From Actinomadura viridilutea (GTDB lineage Bacteria; Actinomycetota; Actinomycetes; Streptosporangiales; Streptosporangiaceae): a DNA stretch of 64,000 bases. Shown in pieces: positions 40,827-48,358 of the stretch (position 1 is the stretch's first letter; every line of letters begins with the position of its first letter). The position numbers and the translations under genes are program-made. The notes below the pieces were generated by a model. That model saw nothing but the letters and a program-made list of their open reading frames with translations. It was not told the origin of the DNA and made no database searches. The stretch lies in NCBI GenBank assembly GCA_003001795.1, contig PVNI01000022.1, positions 1 through 64,000 on the forward strand. Direction: 5' to 3'.

Positions 40827-41990
40827 ATGTCATCGATACCCCGAATCGTCAAAGAGAGCTTCACCCGCATCGAGCCCGTGGCGGACCAGGCGACCGCCTA
40901 TTTCTACGGCCGCCTATTCGCCGAGCATCCGCGGTTGCGCGCGCTTTTCCCGCCCGCGATGGACGCCCACCGCGAGCGCATGTTCCAGGCGCTCGCCCGC
41001 ATCGTGTGGAGCCTGGACGCGCCCGGCCAGATGACCGACTACCTGGAAAGACTCGGCCGCGACCACCGCAAGTACGGGGTGCTGCCCGAGCACTACCGGG
41101 CCATGGGCGGGGCGCTGGTCGCCACGCTGCGCGCCTTCTCCGGCGGACACTGGACGCCCGAGGTCGAGGCGGCCTGGGCCTCCGCCTACCGCTCCGCCGC
41201 CGACATCATGATCGCCGCGGCCGAGCGCGACGCGGCCGCCGCCCCGCCCTGGTGGGTCGCCGAGGTCGTCGACCACCAGCGCCGCGCGCCGGACCTGGCG
41301 GTGCTGACCCTGCGGCCCGACCGGCGCCTGAAGTTCACCGCCGGCCAGTACGTGCAGGTGCAGACCGCGCGCTGGCCCCGCGTCTGGCGCAGATACTCGA
41401 TCGCCAACGCCCCGCGCCCCGACGGGACCCTGAGCCTGCACGTGCGGGCGGTGCCCGGCGGCTGGGTCAGCGGCGCGCTCGTCCGGCACACGCGCGTCGG
41501 CGACACGCTGCTCCTCGGCCCCGCGCAGGGGACGCTGACGCTCGACCCCGACTGCGACCGCGACCTGCTGCTGGTCGCGGGCGGCACCGGCCTGGCGCCG
41601 CTGAAGTCCCTGGCCGAGCAGGAGATCGCCTGGGCGCGCGGGCGCCGCGTCCACCTGGTGGTCGGCGCGCGCGGCCCGCTCGACCTGTACGACCTGCCCG
41701 ACCTGCGGCGGCTGGAGTCCGGCTATCCGGGGCTTCGGGTGGTGCCGGTGCCGGCGGACGCCCCGCCCTGCGACGGGCCGCGCGGCCCCGTCTCCGCGGC
41801 GCTGGAGCGGCTCCGGGACCGGTGGGACGACCACGAGGTCTACGTGGCCGGTCCCCCCGGCATGATCAGAGCCACCGTGGACGCGGCCCAGCGCCTGGGC
41901 GTGCCGCTGGACCGCATCCACCACGACCTGCTCGAGGCCGAACAGGACGCCGGCGGCCGGGCCCGCCGGGCGTCCGACCGGTCCGCGTGA
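40827..41990 (+). CDS. Flavohemoglobin-type nitric oxide dioxygenase / globin-reductase
   Basis: A 387-residue fusion of globin and ferredoxin-NADP reductase domains. In the globin (1-135) the proximal heme His is in VLPEHYRAMGG. The FAD motif is VWRRYSIANAP and the NAD site is VAGGTGLAPLKSLAE; the C-terminus has VYVAGPPGMI. It converts NO and O2 to nitrate using NAD(P)H. ATG 40827 follows a GGGGGGCG run; the open frame extends upstream through AT-richer noise. It is convergent with an MmyB-type regulator. Confidence 0.87.
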   Translation: MSSIPRIVKESFTRIEPVADQATAYFYGRLFAEHPRLRALFPPAMDAHRERMFQALARIVWSLDAPGQMTDYLERLGRDHRKYGVLPEHYRAMGGALVATLRAFSGGHWTPEVEAAWASAYRSAADIMIAAAERDAAAAPPWWVAEVVDHQRRAPDLAVLTLRPDRRLKFTAGQYVQVQTARWPRVWRRYSIANAPRPDGTLSLHVRAVPGGWVSGALVRHTRVGDTLLLGPAQGTLTLDPDCDRDLLLVAGGTGLAPLKSLAEQEIAWARGRRVHLVVGARGPLDLYDLPDLRRLESGYPGLRVVPVPADAPPCDGPRGPVSAALERLRDRWDDHEVYVAGPPGMIRATVDAAQRLGVPLDRIHHDLLEAEQDAGGRARRASDRSA

Positions 41991-42018
41991 GCGTCCCGTC
42001 CCCGCGGACCGCGGCCCG

Positions 42019-42828
42019 TCACCACCCGGCGCGCTCGCGCAGGAACGCCCCGGTCTCCTCGTCGGCGGGATAGAACGACTCGATGGCCAGCTCGGCGACG
42101 GTGATGTCGACCGGGGTGCCGAACGTGGCGATCGTGGTGAAGAACGACAGCCGCCGCCCGTCCTCCAACCGCAGCCGCAGCGGCACGCACACCTCGCCGC
42201 CGGCGGGCGGCGGGGCGGGCTCGGCCGCGGGCTCGGCGACGGGATAGTCGCGCAGCTCCCGGTACAGGTCGGCCAGCGCCGCGTCGGCGGTGAGCGCCAC
42301 ATGCCGCCGCACCCGGTCGATCATGTGCGCCCGCCATTCGGCCAGGTTGAGGATGGCGCGGGCCATCCCGTCGGGATGCATGCTCAGGCGCAGCACGTTG
42401 ACCGGCGGCTCCAGCAGCTCCGGGGACACGCCCTCCATGAAGAGGCGGGCCGCGTCGTTGGCGTCCACCAGATTCCAGAACCGGTCCACCACGACCGCCG
42501 GGTACGGCTCGTGCCCTTTGAGGATGCGCCGCAGCGCCGTCCGCACCGCGTCCATGCGCGGTTCCTCCATCGCCGTCTCGGTGTAGATCGGCGCGTAGCC
42601 GGCGGCCACGAGCAGCAGGTTGCGATCGCGCAGCGGAACCTGCAGATGCTCGGCCAGGCGCAGCACCATCTCCCGGCTCGGCTTCGACCGGCCGGTCTCC
42701 ACGAAGCTCAGGTGGCGGGTCGACACGTCGGCCTCGGAGGCGAGCTCCAGCTGGCTGAGCCGCCGCCGCTGCCGCCAGGCCCGCAGCTGCTCACCCACCG
42801 GGCGCACGTCGCCCAGGGACATCGTCAT
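42019..42828 (-). CDS. XRE family regulator with MmyB-like ligand domain
   Basis: A 269-residue regulator. The XRE helix-turn-helix spans RRLSQLELASEADVSTRHLSF near the N-terminus. The rest is the MmyB-like PAS-type domain (VVVDRFWNLVDANDAARLF, then VNVLRLSMHPDGMA), which in relatives binds a fatty acid. The ATG at 42828 has GGAGC 9 bp upstream; a GTG at 42837 is adjacent to that site. It is divergent from the PNPOx-like gene, 111 bp away, a possible target. Confidence 0.88.
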   Translation of the reverse strand: MTMSLGDVRPVGEQLRAWRQRRRLSQLELASEADVSTRHLSFVETGRSKPSREMVLRLAEHLQVPLRDRNLLLVAAGYAPIYTETAMEEPRMDAVRTALRRILKGHEPYPAVVVDRFWNLVDANDAARLFMEGVSPELLEPPVNVLRLSMHPDGMARAILNLAEWRAHMIDRVRRHVALTADAALADLYRELRDYPVAEPAAEPAPPPAGGEVCVPLRLRLEDGRRLSFFTTIATFGTPVDITVAELAIESFYPADEETGAFLRERAGW

Positions 42829-42939
42829 GGGCGTCACGCTCCGACGCTATCGGCGCCCCGTCATGGCGGCGATTACCCGCCAGGTCATGGTCCCTGAACG
42901 TGCCATGGAATGTCGGTGCGGGGTGTCAGACTGCCCCCC

Positions 42940-43392
42940 ATGGCGACATGGAAGCAGTTCGAGGAGGAGGCCCCGGAGCTGGCCGCGAAGATCCGGGCGC
43001 GGTTCGAGGCGGCCGAGACGCACGTGCTGGCCACCCTGCGGCGAGACGGGTCCCCACGGGTCAGCGGGTCAGAGGTGGACTTCCTCGGCCCCGACCTCGC
43101 GTTCGGCTCGATGCTGAACGCGGTCAAGGCCCGCGACCTGCGGCGGGACGGCCGGTGCGCGATCCACGCCCATCCCGCCGAGGGCGGGGACGCCAAGGTC
43201 GCGGGCGTGGCCGTCGAGGTCACCGATCCGGAGGAGAAGAAGACCTACACCACCGGCACGGAGCCGCCCGGCGACTTCCACGCCTTCCGGCTGGACCTCA
43301 CCGAGGCGGTCTTCACCTCGGTGGAGGACGACGAGCTCGTCATCCGGTTCTGGCGTCCGGGCGAGCCGGTCCGCACCGTCCGGCGGACCTGA
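42940..43392 (+). CDS. Pyridoxamine 5'-phosphate oxidase-like flavin/F420-binding protein
   Basis: A 150-residue split-barrel protein: THVLATLRRDGSPRVSGSEV and RCAIHAHP are typical of the PNPOx-like family whose members bind FMN, F420 or heme. The start at 42940 has no clear ribosome site, so translation may be leaderless or begin at 42910. It is followed by a strong hairpin. Specific function not assigned. Confidence 0.78.
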   Translation: MATWKQFEEEAPELAAKIRARFEAAETHVLATLRRDGSPRVSGSEVDFLGPDLAFGSMLNAVKARDLRRDGRCAIHAHPAEGGDAKVAGVAVEVTDPEEKKTYTTGTEPPGDFHAFRLDLTEAVFTSVEDDELVIRFWRPGEPVRTVRRT

Positions 43393-43435
43393 CCGCGGAC
43401 GGTGCGACCGCCCTCCCGGCGCCGGGACGGCCGCA

Positions 43436-43468
43436 CAGGATGGGCGCTCCCAAGGGGCGCCCATCCTG
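43436..43468 (+). terminator. Terminator after the PNPOx-like gene
   Basis: A 12-bp perfect stem CAGGATGGGCGC / GCGCCCATCCTG, extended by a G-T and two G-C pairs, with a small loop. It lies 44 bp after the stop codon. Confidence 0.7.
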
Positions 43469-43600
43469 CCGAGCTGCTCCGAACCGGTGACGGCGCTTCT
43501 GGAGACGGGGCGGTGGTGAGGACGCTTACCTGAGAGGTCATCGACGTTCGCCGCGCGGGTCCGGCAGGCTACCGGCGCATCCGCCGAGGGAGGGACCCGT

Positions 43601-43993
43601 ATGACCACCGACGACCTACTGGAAGCCATGCCGTTCGCTCGTGCCCTGGGCGTCCGGATCGACGCCGCGACACCGGACGAGGTCGCGGGCCGCCTGGAGT
43701 GGGCGCCGGAGCGCTGCACCGCCGGGGGCGTCATGCACGGCGGCGCGCTGATGGCGCTGGCCGATTCGCTGGGAGCGGCCTGCGCGTACCTCAACCTTCC
43801 CGCGGACGCCTCGACGAGCACCCTGAACTCCACGACGAGCTTCTTCCGCGCGGTGCGCGGCGGGGAGGTGCGCGCGGTGGCGCGTCCCCTGCACGTCGGA
43901 CGCTCGACGATCGTCGTGCAGACCGACCTGCACGACGGCGAGGGCCGCCGGATCGCCCAGGTGACGCAGACCCAGGCCGTCCTTTCCCGCTGA
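43601..43993 (+). CDS. PaaI-type hotdog-fold thioesterase
   Basis: A 130-residue thioesterase. The motif GGVMHGGALMALADSLGAA includes the catalytic segment of the PaaI/YdiI group, and the remaining hotdog strands follow (STSTLNSTTSFFRAVRGGEV). It cleaves acyl- or aryl-CoA esters. GAGGGAGGGACC precedes the ATG. The 208-bp region before it holds a terminator and its own promoter. Confidence 0.9.
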   Translation: MTTDDLLEAMPFARALGVRIDAATPDEVAGRLEWAPERCTAGGVMHGGALMALADSLGAACAYLNLPADASTSTLNSTTSFFRAVRGGEVRAVARPLHVGRSTIVVQTDLHDGEGRRIAQVTQTQAVLSR

Positions 43994-44071
43994 CCCGCGG
44001 CGCGCCGGCCTCGCGGGAGCCGGTCGGCGCGCGACGGACCCCGCACCCCGAGACCTCGGGAACCGAGCCGG

Positions 44072-44093
44072 GGCCCGCACCGCGGTGCGGGCC
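44072..44093. terminator. Bidirectional terminator between thioesterase and ferritin-like genes
   Basis: GGCCCGCACC / GGTGCGGGCC around GC, flanked by further CCGG/CCGG pairs, between two convergent genes. Confidence 0.65.
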
Positions 44094-44141
44094 GCCCCGG
44101 GGTGACGGGCGCCCGTCAGCGCGTCGCCCTCGCCTTCGCCG

Positions 44142-45350
44142 TCACCGGCGGGCGGGGACGCGCAGGTCGCTGACCGGATGCGGGCCTTCGGTCTCGTGGC
44201 GGTAGTCCTCGCCGAACAGCTCGCGGTGCTCCTGGATGACGCGCTCGCTCGGCGGCTCCTCGCCGCCGTGGATCTGCTGCTGCATGTGCTGGAAGCGCTC
44301 GTGGGCCTCGCGCACGTAGCCGGCGCCGAGCGTGGTGAGGTCGATCTGCGTGCTGAGCAGGTCGCGCAGGAACTCCTTGTTGGGCTCGAAGGTCACCGGC
44401 GCGGGCAGCTCGGGCGCCAGGATGCTCTCCGGCTCCCGGTCGTCGTGTCGCCGCATCAGGTCGCAGGCGATCCGCAGGTGCTCGAGCTCCATGTTGAGGT
44501 GCAGCTCCCAGATGGCCTTGACCTTGGGATCGGTCTCGGTCTCCATCATCGAGTGGTACATGTAGCACTCGTTGTACTCGTGGTTGACCAGCCGCTCCCA
44601 CCAGGTCTCCCCCGGGTCCACGAGCGACTCGTAGTGGGTGACGTGCTCCTCTTCGATGAGCCCGATCTCCTGGTAGAGCTGGCGGGCGATCGGCTCCATG
44701 TACTGCGGGCCGACGTTCATGTAGAAGTTCATGGTCTGCTGCTCGGCCGCGGTGATGGTCAGCGCGTGCAGCTTGGAGATCGGCTGCGCCCGGTTCCGGT
44801 CGTACGGGTCCCGCACGTTGTCGGCGGCGTCGCGGTGCTCGACCTTCGTGGGGCGGCCGGGCATGATCTCGGTCAGGTCGCCGACGAGCTTCTCGGCCTT
44901 GCGGTGCTCGATCATCTCGTACAGGTTGGCGTACCGGTACAGGTGGTCGAAGTCCTCCAGCACACCGAACTCGTACGCCTGCCGCAGGTACGGGTCGGGC
45001 TCCATCCGCGCCACCCAGGAGGTGAGGTCCACGGCGACCTGCTCGTAGGAGATGGTGGTCTCCAGCGGGCTCGCCTGCCCGGGCAGCAGCCAGTTCACGG
45101 TCTTCTGCTGCTGCTGTTCGATGTAGCGGACCTGGGCCAGCTGCCGCCTGATGTCGGGGTCCGGACAGACCCGGGAGAAGTGGTGGCTGAAGAAGATCGC
45201 CTCCACCTCGATGCCGTTCATCGCGATGATGCGGCATTTGGTGTACGGGTCGGCGCGGTCGGGGTCGACGGGGACGACGTTCATCTCCCGCCAGTTGCGC
45301 ACCTGCTGGTCCAGCGGGATGCCCCGGTGCTCCAACGGGTTGAAGGACAT
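44142..45350 (-). CDS. Two-domain ferritin-like (diiron) protein, unknown function
   Basis: A 402-residue soluble, very helical protein. Two halves each carry carboxylate/ExxH-type diiron motifs: in the first, EQVAVDLTSW and FGVLEDFDHLYRY; in the second, TAAEQQTMNFY with IGLIEEEHVTHYESL, then NHEYNECYMYHSM with LNMELEHLRIACDLM. This is the pattern of the ferritin-like superfamily (ferritin, rubrerythrin, oxidases). ATG 45350 has AAAGGTGAGG upstream. It is divergent from a hemerythrin gene and shares a promoter element with it. I do not recognise a named family. Confidence 0.72.
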   Translation of the reverse strand: MSFNPLEHRGIPLDQQVRNWREMNVVPVDPDRADPYTKCRIIAMNGIEVEAIFFSHHFSRVCPDPDIRRQLAQVRYIEQQQQKTVNWLLPGQASPLETTISYEQVAVDLTSWVARMEPDPYLRQAYEFGVLEDFDHLYRYANLYEMIEHRKAEKLVGDLTEIMPGRPTKVEHRDAADNVRDPYDRNRAQPISKLHALTITAAEQQTMNFYMNVGPQYMEPIARQLYQEIGLIEEEHVTHYESLVDPGETWWERLVNHEYNECYMYHSMMETETDPKVKAIWELHLNMELEHLRIACDLMRRHDDREPESILAPELPAPVTFEPNKEFLRDLLSTQIDLTTLGAGYVREAHERFQHMQQQIHGGEEPPSERVIQEHRELFGEDYRHETEGPHPVSDLRVPARR

Positions 45351-45401
45351 GTACCTCACCTTTCTGCCGAGAACGCCCCTGTGTGCAGATCGGGCCCATG
45401 G

Positions 45402-45414
45402 CGCCGTACCCGGA
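45402..45414 (-). promoter_or_regulatory. Promoter element TCCGGGTACGGCG of the ferritin-like gene
   Basis: On the minus strand this reads TCCGGGTACGGCG, the same 13-mer as at 45478-45490 on the plus strand. GGGTAC matches the -10 of general-stress (SigB/SigF-like) promoters of actinomycetes. It would give a leader of about 50 nt. Confidence 0.55.
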
Positions 45415-45477
45415 GAGAAGGCTCCTTCACGCTGATCAGCGCCCAACTTTCGGCAATGCCCGCTTAGGCCCTCGTCG

Positions 45478-45490
45478 TCCGGGTACGGCG
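45478..45490 (+). promoter_or_regulatory. Promoter element TCCGGGTACGGCG of the hemerythrin gene
   Basis: An exact copy, facing the other way, of the element at 45402-45414. With GGGTAC (45481-45486) as -10, the leader would be about 30 nt. No clear GTTT-type -35 is seen in either case. Confidence 0.55.
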
Positions 45491-45522
45491 ACGCCCGCAC
45501 ACCCGAGAGCAAGGAGCGACGT

Positions 45523-46089
45523 ATGGGCACTTCGACCACTCAGGCCCCGCCCCGCGACGTGATCGACCTGCTGTGCCAGCAGCACGGCCAGATCCGCGAC
45601 CTGTTCGCGCGGGTGGAGGGCGGCACGGGCGACGAACGGCGGGACGCCTTCCGCGAGCTGGTGCGGCTGCTGGCGGTGCACGAGACCGCCGAGGAGGAGA
45701 TCGTGCACCCGGTGGCCCGGCAGCGGCTGGACGGCGGCGACGGGATCGCCGACGACCGCCTCGAGGAAGAGCGCTCGGCCAAGGAGCTGCTCGCCGAGCT
45801 GGACGGCATGGACACCGAGGACCCGCAGTTCCTCCCCAAGCTGGACAGGCTGCGGATCGAGGTGCTGACGCACGCCCGCGCGGAGGAGCGCTACGAGTTC
45901 GAACGGCTGCGCGGCCAGTTCGGGCAGAAGGAGCTGACGACCCTGATGAAGGCCGTCCAGGCCGCCGAGGCGACCGCCCCGACCCGTCCGCACCCGGGCG
46001 TGGAGACCGCCGGGAAGAACCTGGCGGTGGGGCCGCTGGCGGCGTTGATGGACCGCGTGCGGGACCTGGTGCGTCAGATCAAGGGCTGA
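45523..46089 (+). CDS. Hemerythrin HHE domain protein
   Basis: A 188-residue protein with a hemerythrin-like four-helix bundle: LLCQQHGQIRDLF, AVHETAEEEIVHPVA and LTHARAEERYEFERL supply the His/Glu ligands of a non-heme diiron site. Actinobacterial members sense or scavenge oxygen, NO or peroxide. AAGGAGCG precedes the ATG. The C-terminal 40 residues are a Pro/Ala-rich extension with a final helix. Its divergent partner is also a diiron-type protein. Confidence 0.9.
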   Translation: MGTSTTQAPPRDVIDLLCQQHGQIRDLFARVEGGTGDERRDAFRELVRLLAVHETAEEEIVHPVARQRLDGGDGIADDRLEEERSAKELLAELDGMDTEDPQFLPKLDRLRIEVLTHARAEERYEFERLRGQFGQKELTTLMKAVQAAEATAPTRPHPGVETAGKNLAVGPLAALMDRVRDLVRQIKG

Positions 46090-46848
46090 CGGGCCCGGCC
46101 CTTTACATTGTAGATTCCTTAGGGCGCCGCCGATGGAGAACCGGCGGCGGACTTCGGCGGGGTTGCGCCTTCCTCAGATCCGAGGGCGTCGCCTAGGGAC
46201 GTCGGCGATCTGCCGCCGCTCCTCGGCGCGTCCGCCAGGCGCCGATTTCGGCGCTGTCGACCACCCGCGTCGGGCGCTCGACCTAGGGCATCGAGCGGCT
46301 GGTGGTGAACCGCGCATCGAGGCCCCCCGCGGTCAGCGGGAGCGCCTCGGCCTGCCGCCGTCGACCAGGTGCGCCGCTTCGCCGCGGACGGCGACGAGCA
46401 GGTTTCGCGCCGCTCCTGGAACCGGGCGGCGAGATCGGCGCCGTCGTCGTCCGGGTCGGCGGGGTGTTCGGCCGGATCGCGTGGAACGAGAGCGCGGAGG
46501 CGGCGCCCGCCGTCCGGCGCCTCGCGCGGCCGTACGCCTAGCGCGGCGCGGGCTTCGTCGACCGACACCACGGGCGCCGGGAGACGGGCGCCGGTCTGGG
46601 AGCCGCGCCGCGTCCGGGCGTGGTTGTCGACGTCGTGCGGCACGCCCGCCTTTTCTCGGCGCGTCCCGGTCCGGCGGTCGCGCGGGACGGCCTCAGCCGG
46701 TCCCCGCCGCAGCCGGCGACGACCGGGCGGAAGCCCCGCGCCGTCCGTCCTCCGCCCCTCGTGCGCGGGCCCGGCGCGCCGGACCCGGCGAGCAGCGGAC
46801 GGCGCCGCCGGACCGGTCGCCCGGCGGCCGGCGGCGCCGTGGCGGCCG
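46090..46848. other. 759-bp region without an intact gene; possible decayed coding sequence
   Basis: A short hairpin (CGCCGCCG/CGGCGGCG) follows the hemerythrin stop. Beyond it no ORF looks genuine. Around 46365-46541 on the plus strand, AAVDQVRRFAADGDEQV in one frame continues, after a one-base shift near 46400, as FAPLLEPGGEIGAVVVRVGG and ends ARRLA-like at the TAG 46539-46541. This reads like the end of a real protein broken by a frameshift, but I cannot name a family. Confidence 0.35.
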
Positions 46849-47646
46849 TCAGACCTTGCGCCACTTGGGGATCCAGGCGCCGTCCTCGACGACGTAGTCG
46901 CCGAACAGGGCGGGGGCCTCGCGGCGCATCACCTCGCCGATGCGGTTGAACAGCAGCCTGATCTCCTCTTCGGCGGCGGGAGCGGTGCGGTTCTCGATCG
47001 TGTGCCGCAGGGTGCGCACGTTCGCCGTCCACACCAGGCCGGTGGCCACGCCCTCGGGGGCGAACCGGCGCATGAACGAGGTCTTGTGCTTCTTCTCCTT
47101 GAACGGCACGCCCTCGTCGTCCAGCCCGAAATGCTGGGCCATCCAGGCCTGGAACTCCTCCATCTGCTCCAGCAGCGCGGTGGCCCGCTTCATCAGCTCG
47201 GCGTCTTCGCGCGCCCACTGGGGGAACCAGAACGGGATGTCCTGCAGCCGGACGAACCGCAGCGACTCCTGGGAGATGGCCACGCCGGGCCGGTGCCGGA
47301 CGAGCTCGTGGGTCAGCACCCGGCTGACGTTGTGCAGGACGAAGCTGAAGCTGACGTGCTCCAGCACCGAACCGTGCATGCTCCGCAGGATGTTCTCCAG
47401 ATAGGCGCCCTGGTCGGTGCGGATGCGGGTGACGTTGGGGTTGAGCCCCGGCTCCCAGGACCGGTAGCACAGCCGTCCGGCGAACTCGGCGAGGTTCTGC
47501 GGGTCGTTCAGCTCGGCGTCGAGCTCGCCCCGGTCGAGGCGCTCCAGCCACTTCTCCCCGCCGACCTCGCGCAGGTAACGGGCCACCTCGTCGTAGTCCA
47601 TCGCCGGCCGCGCCACGAGGTAGACCTCAGGCTCGACGCTCTTCAT
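46849..47646 (-). CDS. thyX: FAD-dependent thymidylate synthase
   Basis: A 265-residue ThyX that makes dTMP from dUMP with methylene-tetrahydrofolate, NADPH and FAD. The signature region is LVRHRPGVAISQESLRFVR. Compared with the usual RHR-x4-SQxSxR it has one extra residue between RHR and SQ, marking a longer ThyX subgroup. HGSVLEHVSFSFVLHNVSR, another family segment, is intact. The ATG at 47646 has GGGGGGAG upstream. No thyA is seen in the window. Confidence 0.92.
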   Translation of the reverse strand: MKSVEPEVYLVARPAMDYDEVARYLREVGGEKWLERLDRGELDAELNDPQNLAEFAGRLCYRSWEPGLNPNVTRIRTDQGAYLENILRSMHGSVLEHVSFSFVLHNVSRVLTHELVRHRPGVAISQESLRFVRLQDIPFWFPQWAREDAELMKRATALLEQMEEFQAWMAQHFGLDDEGVPFKEKKHKTSFMRRFAPEGVATGLVWTANVRTLRHTIENRTAPAAEEEIRLLFNRIGEVMRREAPALFGDYVVEDGAWIPKWRKV

Positions 47647-47848
47647 GTGCGCTCCCCCCTACCGTTCCGGTTCGTCGGCACCTAGCAAACCAGCTCCCGC
47701 CGACAGTCCGTGCCTTGGGAGGGTACGGTGCGGGGCACGGGTCCGCGACCGCGCAGCCCCGCCCCCGACGCGTCATGCACGAATGGGGATGACACTCCTG
47801 TCGTTCGTGCAGCAGACTGGGAGTCCGCGGGTCACGGAAGGAGCGGCG

Positions 47849-48358
47849 ATGCAGTCGACGCAGGGCGCGGAGCGGGTCGTGGCGGTCCGGGGGCCGTACC
47901 GCGGCCGACCGATCTCCTTCCTCGGCCCCCATGAGACGGCGGGGTGGCGGCTCAAGGTCTACGGGATCACCACCGAGGGCGCGCGGCCGCCGGCCGGGCT
48001 CGTGGACGCCGCGCTGACCCTCGCGCCCGAGGTGCTGCCCGCGCCGGCGGTGCTGCGCGACGGCGCCGAGCCCGACCGCTACGGACTCGGGTTCGTGGTG
48101 GTGCACCGGGCGGGGGACTTCTGCTTCGCGCTGTACGACTGGTGGGCCGGGGAGAACGAGCTCCGCCAGCGGCTCTACTCGTCCCCGCTGGACGCCCCCC
48201 GCGCCCTGCGGCCGCATCCGACGCCGGCGGTGTTCTGCGTGTGGGAGGGCGCCGTCGTCGACCACGAGCGGCGGGCGTGGCTGCGGCACGTGCTCACCCG
48301 CCCGGAGGCGCCGGACGTCGACGCCTACCTGCGCGACACTTTCGAAGGGGTGGTCTAG
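47849..48358 (+). CDS. Conserved-looking protein of unknown function, coupled to a molybdopterin oxidoreductase
   Basis: A 169-residue soluble protein with no motif I recognise. It contains GLGFVVVHRAGDFCFALYDW and FCVWEGAVVDHERRAWLRHV, tryptophan-rich beta-strand-like segments. GGAAGGAG precedes ATG 47849. Its TAG stop (48356-48358) is followed immediately by the GTG start of the oxidoreductase, so the two are co-translated. A GGGTAC element at 47721-47726 could be part of its promoter. A chaperone-like or accessory role is only inference. Confidence 0.65.
   Translation: MQSTQGAERVVAVRGPYRGRPISFLGPHETAGWRLKVYGITTEGARPPAGLVDAALTLAPEVLPAPAVLRDGAEPDRYGLGFVVVHRAGDFCFALYDWWAGENELRQRLYSSPLDAPRALRPHPTPAVFCVWEGAVVDHERRAWLRHVLTRPEAPDVDAYLRDTFEGVV

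Noticed and set aside
46119-46643. 174-codon minus-strand ORF in the gap after the hemerythrin gene
   Set aside because: Arg/Pro/Ser-rich composition, no motif, no ribosome site; the plus-strand fragments look more protein-like.
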